9,385 nt of DNA, from contig QIAR01000012.1 of assembly GCA_003225595.1 (NCBI GenBank), positions 1 to 9,385 of the forward strand. The letters are read 5' to 3'. How positions within the stretch are numbered: position 1 is the stretch's first letter; each line of letters begins with the position of its first letter. The notes under the pieces were generated by a model. That model was not told the DNA's origin. It did not search any database and saw only the letters and a list, made by a program, of their open reading frames with translations. This DNA is from Acidobacteriota bacterium (GTDB lineage: Bacteria; Acidobacteriota; Terriglobia; Terriglobales; Acidobacteriaceae). The translations under genes were made by a program, and so were the position numbers. This document shows positions 1 through 6,283 of this stretch, piece after piece.

Positions 1-1032
1 TGGTGGGGGTCGTCTTCATGATCCCGTACTTGCAGCTCCAGCTCACAGGACTTGGGATCATTGTGCAGGTGGCAAGTTTTGAGGGTCGTATTTGCCAGCG
101 GCGTACGGGCGGTGGCGTGGGTCAGTGTATTGAAGGATTTCTTGTTGTTATCTGCTGCCCTGGCAATTGGTATTGGGGTGCCCTACATCCACTTTGGGGG
201 CATCAGTCCCATGTTCGCAGCGCTCGTGCACGCTAAACCCGACCACCTGATCATGCCGGGCGCCACCAAGAACCTTGGTCACGCTTGGTACGTCTCCACC
301 GTTCTGCTGACCTCGCTGGGGTTCTACATGTGGCCGCAGGCGTTCGGGAGCAGCTTTACTGCCAAGAGTGGCAACATCTTGCGCCGGAACGCCGTGATCA
401 TGCCTCTCTACGGCATTACGTTACCGTTGATCTTCTTCGTAGGTTTCGCCGCGATTCTGGTTGTGCCCGGCCTGAGCAATGGCGATCTCTCTCTGTTGAC
501 GGTTGTGCGCAAGACCTTCCCTGCTTGGTTCTTGGGCGTGATCGGCGGGGCAGGTGCTCTCACCGCAATGGTTCCGGCAGCCATCCAAATACTGACCGCG
601 GCCACGCTGTTCGCCAAGAACCTCTATCGCCCCATCTTCGCACCCAACATGACCGACCAGCAGGTCGCGAGGTTGGCTAAGACCATGGTGTTGGTGATCA
701 CCGCTGTTGGCCTATACTTCGCCATCTATAGCTCCACAACTCTTGTGTCCCTCCTGCTGTTGGGATATGCCGGCGTGACGCAATTCTTCCCCGGCGTCGT
801 GCTCGGCCTGTATTCAAGACGGGTGACGATGGCTGGCGTCCTCTCAGGAATGGTCGTCGGCGTCGCCACTGTCGCGTTTTTGATGCTGAGTAAACGGGAC
901 CCCTTCATCGGCTTGAATGCCGGCTTCATTGCGTTGTGTCTCAATTTTGCGGTTACCGGAGCAATCAGCTTGCTCAGGCCCATTGAGGTAAGCGGATTTG
1001 AGGAACCCCTTCCCAGGAGTGTAGCCCAATGA
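1..1032 (+). CDS. Sodium:solute symporter (SSS family), 5'-truncated by window edge and frame-disrupted near 75-90
   Basis: This is the C-terminal two thirds or so of an SSS-family inner-membrane sodium/solute cotransporter; the solute cannot be told. Bases 3-86 read in frame 3 and give MIPYLQLQLTGLGIIV, a typical family segment. From about 85 the family match continues in frame 1 with FASGVRAVAWVSVLKD and runs intact to the stop at 1030-1032. Frame 1 is closed upstream by TGA at 19-21, so no single frame covers the gene. About eight hydrophobic segments follow. Recognisable motifs are GFYMWPQAFGSSFTAK, NAVIMPLY and GYAGVTQFFPGVVLGLY. From memory of the family, about 15-20 residues are missing at the frame change, which points to a small deletion rather than a one-base error. 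An open frame can be read from a TTG at 52, but its first residues do not look like the family, so I do not believe that start. The gene is probably inactive. It converges on the transaldolase gene, with 150 bases between them. Confidence 0.85.
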
Positions 1033-1182
1033 GACAGCGTGCGAGCCGTAAACTGGGCGAGTCCATCCGTTTCACGGCGAATGCGGCTTCGGCGCTTCAC
1101 TCGTTTGACGAACACTCACAGCCGCCCGGGATAGTTTCCGACGGCGTTTTTGCACCATCGGATGTGGAAATATCACAGTGTC

Positions 1183-2235
1183 TTAATTCCGGTCAGGATT
1201 AGGGAGCATGTGATCACGAATTATCGCTGGCAGATCGTGGCAAGCGGAAATAAACTGACGGAGAGTTCGCCTGGTCGCGCCGAAGGAGTCGAATTCTTGT
1301 ATGGAAAGGCCACCTTCGGTGTAAGCGCGCTCGAAGTCGGGGAATTTCGAAAGGAGATCGTCAACGATCCCGGGAGCGACGGGGTTGTCGATCCGGGGCA
1401 TGACTTCGATGTTGCTCGCGTTGAATCGGACCTGCCACTTGTGGGGCGGCGAGATAACAACCTCCCCACCGATGAATTCACTCCAGTGCATGTGATTGCG
1501 GAAGGCAGCTGAAACCAGACGGATACGGTAGCCGCGTTCACGGAAGATTCTGTAAGTTTTCTTGAAGACGGCGACTCCGGCCCATTCCAGATAGCCAGGA
1601 TCGGTTGTGGTCATGTCCTTCTCCGCCTGAACCTTCAGCCAGTCGTCTAGCCTTCCCACCATGATCGTGCATACGGGGCCCATGGCGGAGATGTCCTTGC
1701 CTTGCATTTGCCGGCGTTTCAGACCGCGCTCCACGGCTTCGCCGACGGCGATGCATTGCGGCAGAGTGAAGCAAACCGTGGCATTGATGCTGATGCCCTG
1801 GCAGGTAGCCTCTTCAATGGCGGCAATGCCTGCTTTTGTGACGGGAATCTTGACGATCATGTTGGGCGCTAAGGCATGGAACCGCAGAGCCTGCGAGAGA
1901 ATTGCCTTGGAGTCTCGATAGAAGCGAGGATCCGTCTGGATGGACAGCCGACCGTTAATTTTTCGAGATTCCTCGAAGACCGACAGGAGGAGTTCCGCTC
2001 CTTTGATCGATATTTCTTCCACCACCTTCCAGGCGATCTGGTCTTCTGTAGCGAAGGGCATCTCGTCGATGAGTTCGTGGATGCGATCCTTCCAGAGATG
2101 CATTTCCTTTTTAAGTACTTCGCCAACGATGACAGGATTGCAGGTAGCTCCAACCGCTCCGTGCTCGAGCGCATAAGTTAATTCCTGTATGGATGCCGAA
2201 TCGTTCTAAAGACAAGTCGAAGTCGTCTGGGTCAT
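1183..2235 (-). CDS. Transaldolase-family protein, interrupted by an in-frame amber codon at codon 10
   Basis: Transaldolases (TAL/FSA family) move a dihydroxyacetone unit between sugar phosphates through a lysine Schiff base on a TIM barrel. From ATG 2101-2103 to the stop at 1183-1185 there are 306 clean codons, with SIQTDPRFYRD, the Schiff-base segment MIVKIPVTKAG, INATVCFT, GPVCTIMVGRLDDW, YLEWAGVAVFKK, SAAFRNHMHWSEFIGG and FGATRRTLRQF. The family match continues upstream in the same frame to ATG 2233-2235: MTQTTSTCL, then TAG, then NDSASIQELTYALEHG and GATCNPVIV. The full frame is 350 codons. In full-length numbering the Schiff-base lysine is about 129, and D12 and N33 correspond to the active-site Asp and Asn of E. 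coli TalB. A product started at the internal ATG (codon 45) would lack D12, N33 and the first barrel strands. AGGAG lies 13 bases before the ATG, or 4 before a GTG at 2242-2244, so the exact start is open. It may be a fresh pseudogene, an assembly error or a read-through gene. Confidence 0.88.
2206..2208 (-). other. In-frame TAG (amber) replacing a conserved Trp codon in the transaldolase
   Basis: On the minus strand the codons read CTT, TAG, AAC, GAC. Residues on both sides fit the family (L-stop-N-D-S, where relatives have L-W-N-D-S as I recall). A single G to A change turns TGG into TAG. No ATG, GTG or TTG occurs in frame between this stop and the ATG at 2101-2103. That ATG has a purine run (AAAAAGGAA) directly against it, which is too close for a good ribosome-binding site. 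Confidence 0.85.
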
Positions 2236-2401
2236 TTCGTGCACGACGCTCCTGTACTTCACCAGTGACTTCGTAAGCTACCCTCTCGCCATTTGACAGG
2301 TGCCGCGTAACTAGGCGGGTGGCGGTGATTGCTGAGGCACTGATTCGCCCGCCCGCGACTAAGTTGTGCTGACTGACGGTGCGTAAGTATACACCTGTTG
2401 G

Positions 2402-2423
2402 CGGGAAAAGAGACTATTTCCCG
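2402..2423. repeat. 7-base perfect inverted repeat abutting the operator
   Basis: CGGGAAA at 2402-2408 and TTTCCCG at 2417-2423 are perfect inverted copies with 8 bases between them. The right arm overlaps the first three bases of the LacI-type operator. It could be a second protein-binding site, but chance is possible for a repeat this short. Confidence 0.4.
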
Positions 2424-2434
2424 AAACGTTTTGG
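2421..2434. promoter_or_regulatory. LacI-family operator, copy 1 (upstream of the regulator gene)
   Basis: CCGAAACGTTTTGG is a 14-base near-perfect palindrome (12 of 14 positions symmetric) around a central CG, the form typical of LacI/GalR-family operators, where a hinge-helix leucine inserts at the central CpG. It shares 12 of 14 bases, including the core GAAACGTTT, with the site at 5215-5228. It lies about 150 bases before the regulator start and overlaps a possible -35 box, which fits autorepression. Confidence 0.7.
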
Positions 2435-2457
2435 CTCGAGTTCGACAGAATTAATGT
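2431..2457 (+). promoter_or_regulatory. Possible promoter for the LacI-type regulator
   Basis: TTGGCT at 2431-2436 and TAATGT at 2452-2457 could be -35 and -10 boxes with a short 15-base spacer. An alternative is TCGACA at 2442-2447 with TAATCC at 2465-2470 (17-base spacer). Either way the operator overlaps or directly abuts the upstream box. Neither pair is strong. Confidence 0.3.
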
Positions 2458-2474
2458 AGCCAACTAATCCAAAC

Positions 2475-2498
2475 AGGAGTATTAGCATGTTTCAGTAA
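2475..2498 (+). other. Shine-Dalgarno with three-codon ORF (Met-Phe-Gln-stop)
   Basis: AGGAG at 2475-2479 sits 7 bases before ATG at 2487-2489, an ideal arrangement and better than the one before the regulator itself. The frame is ATG TTT CAG TAA. It may be a leader mini-ORF in the regulator mRNA or the start of a gene whose body has been lost. Chance cannot be excluded. Confidence 0.35.
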
Positions 2499-2501
2499 GG
2501 C

Positions 2502-2545
2502 CTGCGCTTGGATAATATCGAAATATTTTGGGTAGTCAAGCGCAG
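2502..2545. repeat. Stem-loop in the regulator leader
   Basis: CTGCGCTTG at 2502-2510 and CAAGCGCAG at 2537-2545 are perfect 9-base inverted copies, 26 bases apart. Inside them AATAT at 2514-2518 and ATATT at 2523-2527 form a smaller stem with a CGAA loop. A run of six T follows at about 2557-2562, but 11 bases lie between stem and T run, so it is not a classical terminator. It begins four bases after the mini-ORF stop and could act as an attenuator or mRNA-stability element. Confidence 0.45.
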
Positions 2546-2586
2546 AGGGGCGTTGCTTTTTTCCTATGGGACTTCTGGGGAGAGTC

Positions 2587-3654
2587 ATGAGCAAGGCGAG
2601 GACAGCCAGGTTGAGGTCGAAAGCGAAACGCGTAAAACACCACGTTACAATTCGCGAAGTGGCGAAGGCAGCCAGGGCTTCCGTCTCCACAGTTTCCGCC
2701 GCGCTGAACAATTCGGACTATGTCAGCACCGACATGCGGAGTCGAATTGATGATGCGGTCAAGACGCTTCGCTATCGTCCGAATGACCTAGCCAGGGGAC
2801 TTCGACTCCAACGAACTCACTCGATTGCCATCGTTGTCCCGGATCTTTCGAACAACTTTTACATCGAACTGGTTCGTGGGGCCAAGGATTACTCTGCCTC
2901 AGCGAATTACACTGTGTTGATCGGAGATTCCAGAGACAGTTGGGAGGAGGAGCGCAATTATCTCGATTCGTTTCATCGTCGGCGAGTCGATGGTGTTGTA
3001 CGAGTCCCTGCAATAAACGCCGCCGGGGGGAAAGCCAGATCGATTCTGGGAAATCTTCCGGTGGTTTATGCGGACCGTTACCCACTGGTGCGTGACTCCT
3101 ATGTCGGAAGAGTCGGAGTAGACAATGCCCGGGCGGCCGAAAGCGCCACTCGCTACCTACTGAGTCTGGGGCACCGCCATATCGGGGTAATCACGGGTGA
3201 TCCTTCCAGCGGGACTTCCGTCGACAGGCTCCAGGGATTCACTCACACGCTTCGCATCGCGAAAATCCGCCCCGACCGTTCGATGATTCATACCGGGCAC
3301 AATGACATGGAAAGCGGCCATTTTCATGCGATGCAGCTTTTGACAGGAGCCCAGCGTCCCACGGCAATATTCTGTACCAATAACATGATGGCTTTGGGTG
3401 CGCTGGCGGCCATACAAGAGATCGGACTGGCTTGCCCGGAGGATATCAGCTTGCTCGGGTTCGACGATTTCTATTGGGCGACGCTGCTGCGGCCGAGACT
3501 CACGGTGGTCCGCCAGCCTGCAAGAGAAATAGGAATGGTAGCGGCGAGACTTTTGATCGATCACATTGAAGGCCGGCCCAGCGTGCCTTCGCCGGCGCTG
3601 CTCGAGACACAACTCATCGTTCGAGACTCCTGCTCCCCTCCGAAAAAGGCGTAA
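2587..3654 (+). CDS. LacI/GalR-family transcriptional regulator
   Basis: A DNA-binding repressor-type protein with an N-terminal helix-turn-helix (VTIREVAKAARASVSTVS), a hinge (RPNDLARGLR) and a periplasmic-binding-protein-like effector domain that begins at SIAIVVPDLSNNFY. The second half shows GHRHIGVITGD, PTAIFCTNNMMALGAL and GFDDFYWATLLRPRLTVVRQP, all typical. I chose ATG 2587 because GGGGAG (2577-2582) lies 4 bases before it. ATG 2566 is also in frame and adds 7 residues, but has only GAGGGG about 15 bases upstream. Both starts leave a basic tail of 20 residues or more before the HTH, longer than usual. The HTH reads TVSAALNN where many relatives have TVSRVLN, so its base contacts may differ. 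The ligand is unknown; classic LacI regulators sense sugars, but the neighbours here are an amide hydrolase and a permease. The operators at 2421-2434 and 5215-5228 are the likely targets. Confidence 0.93.
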   Translation: MSKARTARLRSKAKRVKHHVTIREVAKAARASVSTVSAALNNSDYVSTDMRSRIDDAVKTLRYRPNDLARGLRLQRTHSIAIVVPDLSNNFYIELVRGAKDYSASANYTVLIGDSRDSWEEERNYLDSFHRRRVDGVVRVPAINAAGGKARSILGNLPVVYADRYPLVRDSYVGRVGVDNARAAESATRYLLSLGHRHIGVITGDPSSGTSVDRLQGFTHTLRIAKIRPDRSMIHTGHNDMESGHFHAMQLLTGAQRPTAIFCTNNMMALGALAAIQEIGLACPEDISLLGFDDFYWATLLRPRLTVVRQPAREIGMVAARLLIDHIEGRPSVPSPALLETQLIVRDSCSPPKKA

Positions 3655-3659
3655 ACGCA

Positions 3660-3707
3660 GCGCAACAACGCGGGAATCAGCCGAGAGGGCCCCTTGCGCC
3701 ATCTTTT
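3660..3707. terminator. Weak possible terminator between the convergent regulator and permease genes
   Basis: GCGCAA at 3660-3665 pairs with TTGCGC at 3694-3699, and GGG 3672-3674 with CCC 3691-3693 inside it, followed on the plus strand by CATCTTTTT. The stem has a 6-base bulge and a long loop, so this is weak. Confidence 0.22.
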
Positions 3708-3716
3708 TGCGCAGTC

Positions 3717-5126
3717 TCAAGCAGTCACGGTGGAGCGGTTCTCCGCTGGAGCAAACGGCCACAACCTAGCCGCTCTGGCCCGAAAGAAGTACGCAGCCAA
3801 TCCCAGCAACAAGAGGACAACGGCAGTGCCCAGAAACTGGCGTTGCTCCGGTGTGGCTGCGACGTAAATCCATCCTACAAGCGCGACGAGGGCGGGAATG
3901 GGATACAGCCACATGCCATAGGGACGATGGATTTCCTTCCGATACATATGGATGGCGAACACGGCTAAGATCTGGGGGATGAACTGGAAGACAATCTGGA
4001 TGATCATGAGCGCCGAAAGCAGCCGTTCTAACGACAACCAGCAGAGCGGAATGGCCAGGGCATTGATGGCCAGAAGAGAAACGGTAGGGAAGTGGCCCGT
4101 GGGATGTACGCGGCCGAACACTCTAAAAAAGTTTCCCTCGGCGCCCGCCGCATATAGGATTCGAGAGTATCCCAGGATCATAGTGAAAATCCCGCCGAGT
4201 GTAGCGGTCAGAATGAGGCATGTCATCACGGCGGCCGCGCGCGGGCCGTGCAGCTTGCCGATGAACTCAGATACTACCGCATGAGAGACGGCGGCCTCGC
4301 GCCAGGGAATTGTTCCGACGATCACCATACTCATCAAGAGGTACAGCACCGCAACGATCAGGACCGAGAACACGATGGCTCTGGGGATATTTCTGGCAGG
4401 GTTTTTGACTTCACCTCCGAGGTAGGTGATGTTGTTGTACCCGCCGTAGTTATACATCGCAATTAAGGTGGCAGCCGCTAAGCCGAAGAAGAAAGACTTG
4501 GATACATGAAAGGCGCCGGGCGGAAAGTCGAAGGCCATTTTTGTGTTCATATGAATCAGGCCGGAGCCGATCACCCAAAACATGGCAGTGAGCACGACCC
4601 CGAGCATGACGACCGACATACGCCCCACAGTTTTGATGGGACGGTACAGCAGGAAGGTAATCAGAACGCAGGCTGCCGCGGCGAGGGCACCGACGCCAGC
4701 GTGCGTCAAGCCCGGAAAGAAATAATGCGTGTATTCTGCAAAGCCGACGCAGGCGGCCGAAATGGCCAGGGGAGCAACAAAAATCGTTTCCCACAGGAAG
4801 AGGAAGGAAAACAGAATGCCCCAGCTGCGGGGATTGAAGGCCTTGCGGAAGTAGATGTACGCCCCTCCCGCTCCCGGCATGGCAGCACCCAGTTCCGCGT
4901 AAACCATGCCATCACAGACGGAAAACAATGCGCCCAGAAACCAGCCAAGCACAGCCTGGGGCCCGCCCATCGCAGAAAGGATTACGCCAATGGTGATGAA
5001 AGGCCCGATGCCAATCATCTCGAGCATGTTTACGGCCGTGGACTGAACCAGGCCCATTCCGCGAACGAGTTTCTGGGAAGCTCCTGCGATCTCGGGCGGA
5101 AGATGGGGTGCAGAGTTTTCGGCCAA
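3717..5126 (-). CDS. APC-superfamily amino acid-type permease
   Basis: A 469-residue inner-membrane transporter with about 12 hydrophobic segments, the usual size and fold of amino acid-polyamine-organocation permeases. Visible motifs are the unwound TM1 glycines in MIGIGPFITIGVIL (about 37-50), YAELGAAMPGAGGAYIYFRK (76-95), the conserved loop GGEVKNPARNIPRAI (237-251) and SRILYAAGAEGNFFRVF (321-337). It resembles the LAT-like part of the family that carries amino acids or related amines; the substrate cannot be read from sequence. The start is TTG 5124-5126, chosen as the only one that leaves a full N-terminal tail; the next in-frame Met is residue 24, at the edge of TM1. No clear Shine-Dalgarno precedes the TTG. 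A fair promoter lies at 5165-5194 and a LacI-type operator at 5215-5228. It is transcribed away from the creatininase-family gene, and shared control of the two is likely. Confidence 0.92.
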   Translation of the reverse strand: MAENSAPHLPPEIAGASQKLVRGMGLVQSTAVNMLEMIGIGPFITIGVILSAMGGPQAVLGWFLGALFSVCDGMVYAELGAAMPGAGGAYIYFRKAFNPRSWGILFSFLFLWETIFVAPLAISAACVGFAEYTHYFFPGLTHAGVGALAAAACVLITFLLYRPIKTVGRMSVVMLGVVLTAMFWVIGSGLIHMNTKMAFDFPPGAFHVSKSFFFGLAAATLIAMYNYGGYNNITYLGGEVKNPARNIPRAIVFSVLIVAVLYLLMSMVIVGTIPWREAAVSHAVVSEFIGKLHGPRAAAVMTCLILTATLGGIFTMILGYSRILYAAGAEGNFFRVFGRVHPTGHFPTVSLLAINALAIPLCWLSLERLLSALMIIQIVFQFIPQILAVFAIHMYRKEIHRPYGMWLYPIPALVALVGWIYVAATPEQRQFLGTAVVLLLLGLAAYFFRARAARLWPFAPAENRSTVTA

Positions 5127-5164
5127 GTCAGGTGTCCGGGAAATGTATTCAACAACGCGCGGGC

Positions 5165-5194
5165 ACTATAGCAGCGTCATCGGGCTGGGAGCAA
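5165..5194 (-). promoter_or_regulatory. Promoter for the APC permease gene
   Basis: On the minus strand TTGCTC (5189-5194) and TATAGT (5165-5170) are spaced 18 bases apart, a good sigma-70-like pair. Transcription would start near 5158, about 30 bases before the TTG codon. The operator at 5215-5228 is centred roughly 60 bases upstream of that start, outside the promoter core. Confidence 0.5.
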
Positions 5195-5214
5195 GGGAAG
5201 AAGCGCGAAAAACG

Positions 5215-5228
5215 CTGAAACGTTTCGG
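5215..5228. promoter_or_regulatory. LacI-family operator, copy 2 (between permease and creatininase-family genes)
   Basis: CTGAAACGTTTCGG holds a perfect 10-base palindrome, GAAACGTTTC, with a central CG. Its reverse complement, CCGAAACGTTTCAG, matches the first 11 bases of the site at 2421-2434 exactly and 12 of 14 overall. It lies in the 219-base divergent gap, about 90 bases before the permease start and 118 before the amidohydrolase start. Binding by the LacI-type regulator encoded at 2587-3654 is the simplest reading. Confidence 0.7.
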
Positions 5229-5345
5229 TATGTGCGAACCCAAAGCGCAACGGTGCGATATCCGTATTCGTGCGACGAAAAATGGGCGTGGACAAGCCGG
5301 GGAATCTTACGTTAGCCTGCAGGCAAATTTTGAGGATGAGGGCAT

Positions 5346-6209
5346 ATGACAGAGATTAGAAGGAGGGATCTATTGCTGGCGGGACTGGCCCTTCCCGGGA
5401 TCGTGGGGGCTGTTAATCATGGTGCTGGCGATGACAGTTCGGAGCCAAAACGATTCGAGGATACTGTCGGGTTCGAAGTGGCGGACGTTGTATCCCGCTG
5501 TCGCCTTGCGATTCTGCCCCTCGGCAGCCTGGAGTTTCACGGTCCCCACAATCCCCTTGGTTCGGATTCCATCATTATCTCAGGAATTGCGGAGCGCGTG
5601 GCTGCACGGACGGCCGGGCTGCTCTTTCCGACAATCAGATTTACGCAGTGTCCCGCGCATACGGCACAGTTTCGCGGGACCATCTCGATTCGGCCGGAGG
5701 TCATGACTATGTACTTTGTGGACGTGCTGCGCAACATTGCGCGTCTCGGATTCCGCAAAATTTTCATCCTCAACGGGCATGACGGCAACATCGGGCCGGG
5801 ACGTGGAGCAATCGCCCAAGTCGCAGACGAGACTAAAGACGCGGCTCTGCTCTTTGTAAGCTGGTGGGAATTTCTGCCCGGCGAAATGATGAAGACTTTG
5901 GCTATGTTTCACCAGGCCAATGGAGGGCACGGGCACGGCGGACCGCTGGAAACCTCTGCGATGGCCGCGTTCCGTCCGGATCTGATGCATCTGGATCAGG
6001 CGAAGGATTTGGCGGAAACGCCGGACCTTTCTGGCGGGCCGCCGTACTTTCTGCAGAAATCCACGGCGACCGACTGGCCGGGATATTCCGGAAAGGTCAG
6101 CGAAGCCTCCGCGGAGAAGGGAAGAAAGATCATCCAAATAAGTGAGGACGGAATCGTGAGACTTATCGAGAATTGGTTGAAGCACGACGAAGTTCCCGGC
6201 AGTTGGTAG
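5346..6209 (+). CDS. Creatininase-family amidohydrolase with Tat signal
   Basis: A metal-dependent amide hydrolase of the creatininase family (Pfam PF02633), 287 residues, near the usual 240-270 plus a leader. Members open cyclic or linear amides such as creatinine or act on related compounds; the substrate here is unknown. Metal-site signatures are present: LPLGSLEFHGPHNPLGSD (57-74, with E63, H65 and D74), LNGHDGN (142-148, with H145) and GHGHGGPLETS (194-204, with E202). The N-terminus has a twin-arginine motif, RRRDLLLAG (residues 5-13), followed by a short hydrophobic stretch, so the enzyme is probably exported folded to the periplasm, whereas characterised creatininases act in the cytoplasm. 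The ATG at 5346 is preceded by AGGA and GAGGG (5333-5342). The divergent permease and the operator at 5215-5228 suggest joint control. The TPR gene follows after 74 bases and may be co-transcribed. Confidence 0.9.
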   Translation: MTEIRRRDLLLAGLALPGIVGAVNHGAGDDSSEPKRFEDTVGFEVADVVSRCRLAILPLGSLEFHGPHNPLGSDSIIISGIAERVAARTAGLLFPTIRFTQCPAHTAQFRGTISIRPEVMTMYFVDVLRNIARLGFRKIFILNGHDGNIGPGRGAIAQVADETKDAALLFVSWWEFLPGEMMKTLAMFHQANGGHGHGGPLETSAMAAFRPDLMHLDQAKDLAETPDLSGGPPYFLQKSTATDWPGYSGKVSEASAEKGRKIIQISEDGIVRLIENWLKHDEVPGSW

Positions 6210-6224
6210 GCCGAGAGGAATCCG

Positions 6225-6260
6225 GTAGCCATTGTTTCGCGCAGACGAGCGCTTGGCTAC
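6225..6260. repeat. Stem-loop between the creatininase-family and TPR genes
   Basis: GTAGCCA at 6225-6231 and TGGCTAC at 6254-6260 are perfect inverted copies. Inside them GCGC at 6239-6242 and 6249-6252 pair across AGACGA. No T run follows, so it does not look like a terminator. It could be an mRNA-processing or stability element between two co-transcribed genes. Confidence 0.35.
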
Positions 6261-6283
6261 GATGAGTAAGGGAATCCGGAGAA

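Larger units (their letters stand above)
2236..2565. promoter_or_regulatory. Divergent control region between transaldolase (-) and LacI-type regulator (+)
   Basis: These 330 bases hold no convincing gene. The half nearest the transaldolase (2236-2400) shows only its AGGAG at 2249-2253 and, on the minus strand, a TATACT at 2386-2391 that could be a -10 box but has no good -35 partner. The half nearest the regulator (2400-2565) is dense in signals: a 7-base inverted repeat, a LacI-type operator, a possible promoter, a Shine-Dalgarno with a three-codon ORF, and a 9-base-arm stem-loop. Each of these is listed separately. Confidence 0.6.

Noticed and set aside
3..236. Short plus-strand frame at the left edge as a gene of its own
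   Set aside because: Only its first 28 or so residues look like a symporter; after about 86 it is an out-of-frame reading of the same gene. I treat it as the 5' piece of the broken symporter.
1135..1170. Inverted repeat TTTCC...GGAAA with inner CCGA...TCGG between the symporter and the transaldolase
   Set aside because: The arms are short and the inner part is mismatched, so it is too weak to call a terminator for either convergent gene.
2293..2314. TTGACA at 2293-2298 as a plus-strand -35 box
   Set aside because: No acceptable -10 box lies 15-19 bases downstream.
3157..3762. 201-codon minus-strand frame
   Set aside because: It lies opposite the LacI-type regulator, is rich in Arg and low-complexity residues and has no family features.
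4506..5171. 221-codon plus-strand frame
   Set aside because: It is antisense to the APC permease, whose 12 membrane segments and motifs are unmistakable. The antisense product is rich in Gly, Arg, His and Asn with no recognisable domain.
5143..5349. 68-codon plus-strand frame across the divergent control region
   Set aside because: It covers a promoter and an operator, overlaps the creatininase-family start, and lacks a ribosome-binding site and family features.
5580..6185. 201-codon minus-strand frame
   Set aside because: Antisense to the creatininase-family gene, with no recognisable domain.
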